Under the pieces are notes generated by a model. The model searched no databases. It saw nothing but the letters and a program-made list of their open reading frames with translations, and had not been told where the DNA came from. A stretch of 64,000 nucleotides of DNA from the NCBI GenBank assembly GCA_019843655.1, contig JACDQD010000002.1:17631154-17695153 (forward strand), read 5' to 3'. Shown in pieces: positions 63,964 through 64,000 of this stretch. The number at the start of each line of letters is the position of its first letter. The stretch's first letter is position 1. The position numbers and the translations under genes are program-made. Origin of the DNA: Lethocerus indicus (lineage: Eukaryota > Arthropoda > Insecta > Hemiptera > Belostomatidae).

Positions 63964-64000
<37 letters not shown>
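63964..64000. repeat. (AT)n microsatellite, cut by the window edge
   Basis: At least 37 bp of uninterrupted AT dinucleotides run to the last base, so the true length is unknown. Confidence 0.95.

Overview
The window looks like non-coding DNA from an animal nuclear genome, most likely an invertebrate and possibly an arthropod. It is AT-rich overall, CpG is not obviously depleted in its GC-rich patches, and it carries long (TA)n microsatellites. It also holds hammerhead-ribozyme repeats of a kind known from Penelope-like retroelements and related non-autonomous elements. No rRNA, tRNA or recognisable protein-coding gene was found. The longest open frame is 174 codons, reads through a (CTC)n repeat into a leucine run, and overlaps other open frames on both strands. 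The species and the neighbouring genes cannot be named from the sequence.

Layout: AT-rich stretches of about 0.3-2 kb alternate with roughly 25 GC-rich patches of about 200-900 bp. The patches keep isolated TAATTA, ATGCTAAT, GCCATTAT and TCGTAAA-type words, and simple repeats (GA/CT, CTCC, TA) often sit at their edges. This mosaic is what one would expect in a long intron or intergenic region of a regulatory gene, but that reading is inference. The larger GC-rich patches are at 9291-9990, 11081-11940, 16000-17060, 26391-26960, 29331-30080, 33261-33850, 41521-42110, 50931-51400, 54641-55380, 58021-58780, 61731-62370 and 62741-63170.

Mobile DNA is concentrated between 43 and 54 kb. One is a foldback (MITE-like) element of about 335 bp at 47018-47354, with near-complementary arms and an internal tandem duplication on one arm only. 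The other is a dispersed family seen three times (about 43170-43311 minus, 47600-47712 plus, 53071-53204 plus). Its centre matches a hammerhead self-cleaving ribozyme. The copy at 47612-47650 keeps every conserved core position and the pairing of stems I and III; the other two carry core-breaking substitutions. This family and the nearby foldback element are the most interesting content of the window.

Smaller structures are a three-copy inverted-repeat cluster at 37784-37881, several short hairpins, four strong G-quadruplex motifs, and an E-box abutting a perfect CRE at 51097-51110. Five long (TA)n microsatellites are present, one running off the right edge.
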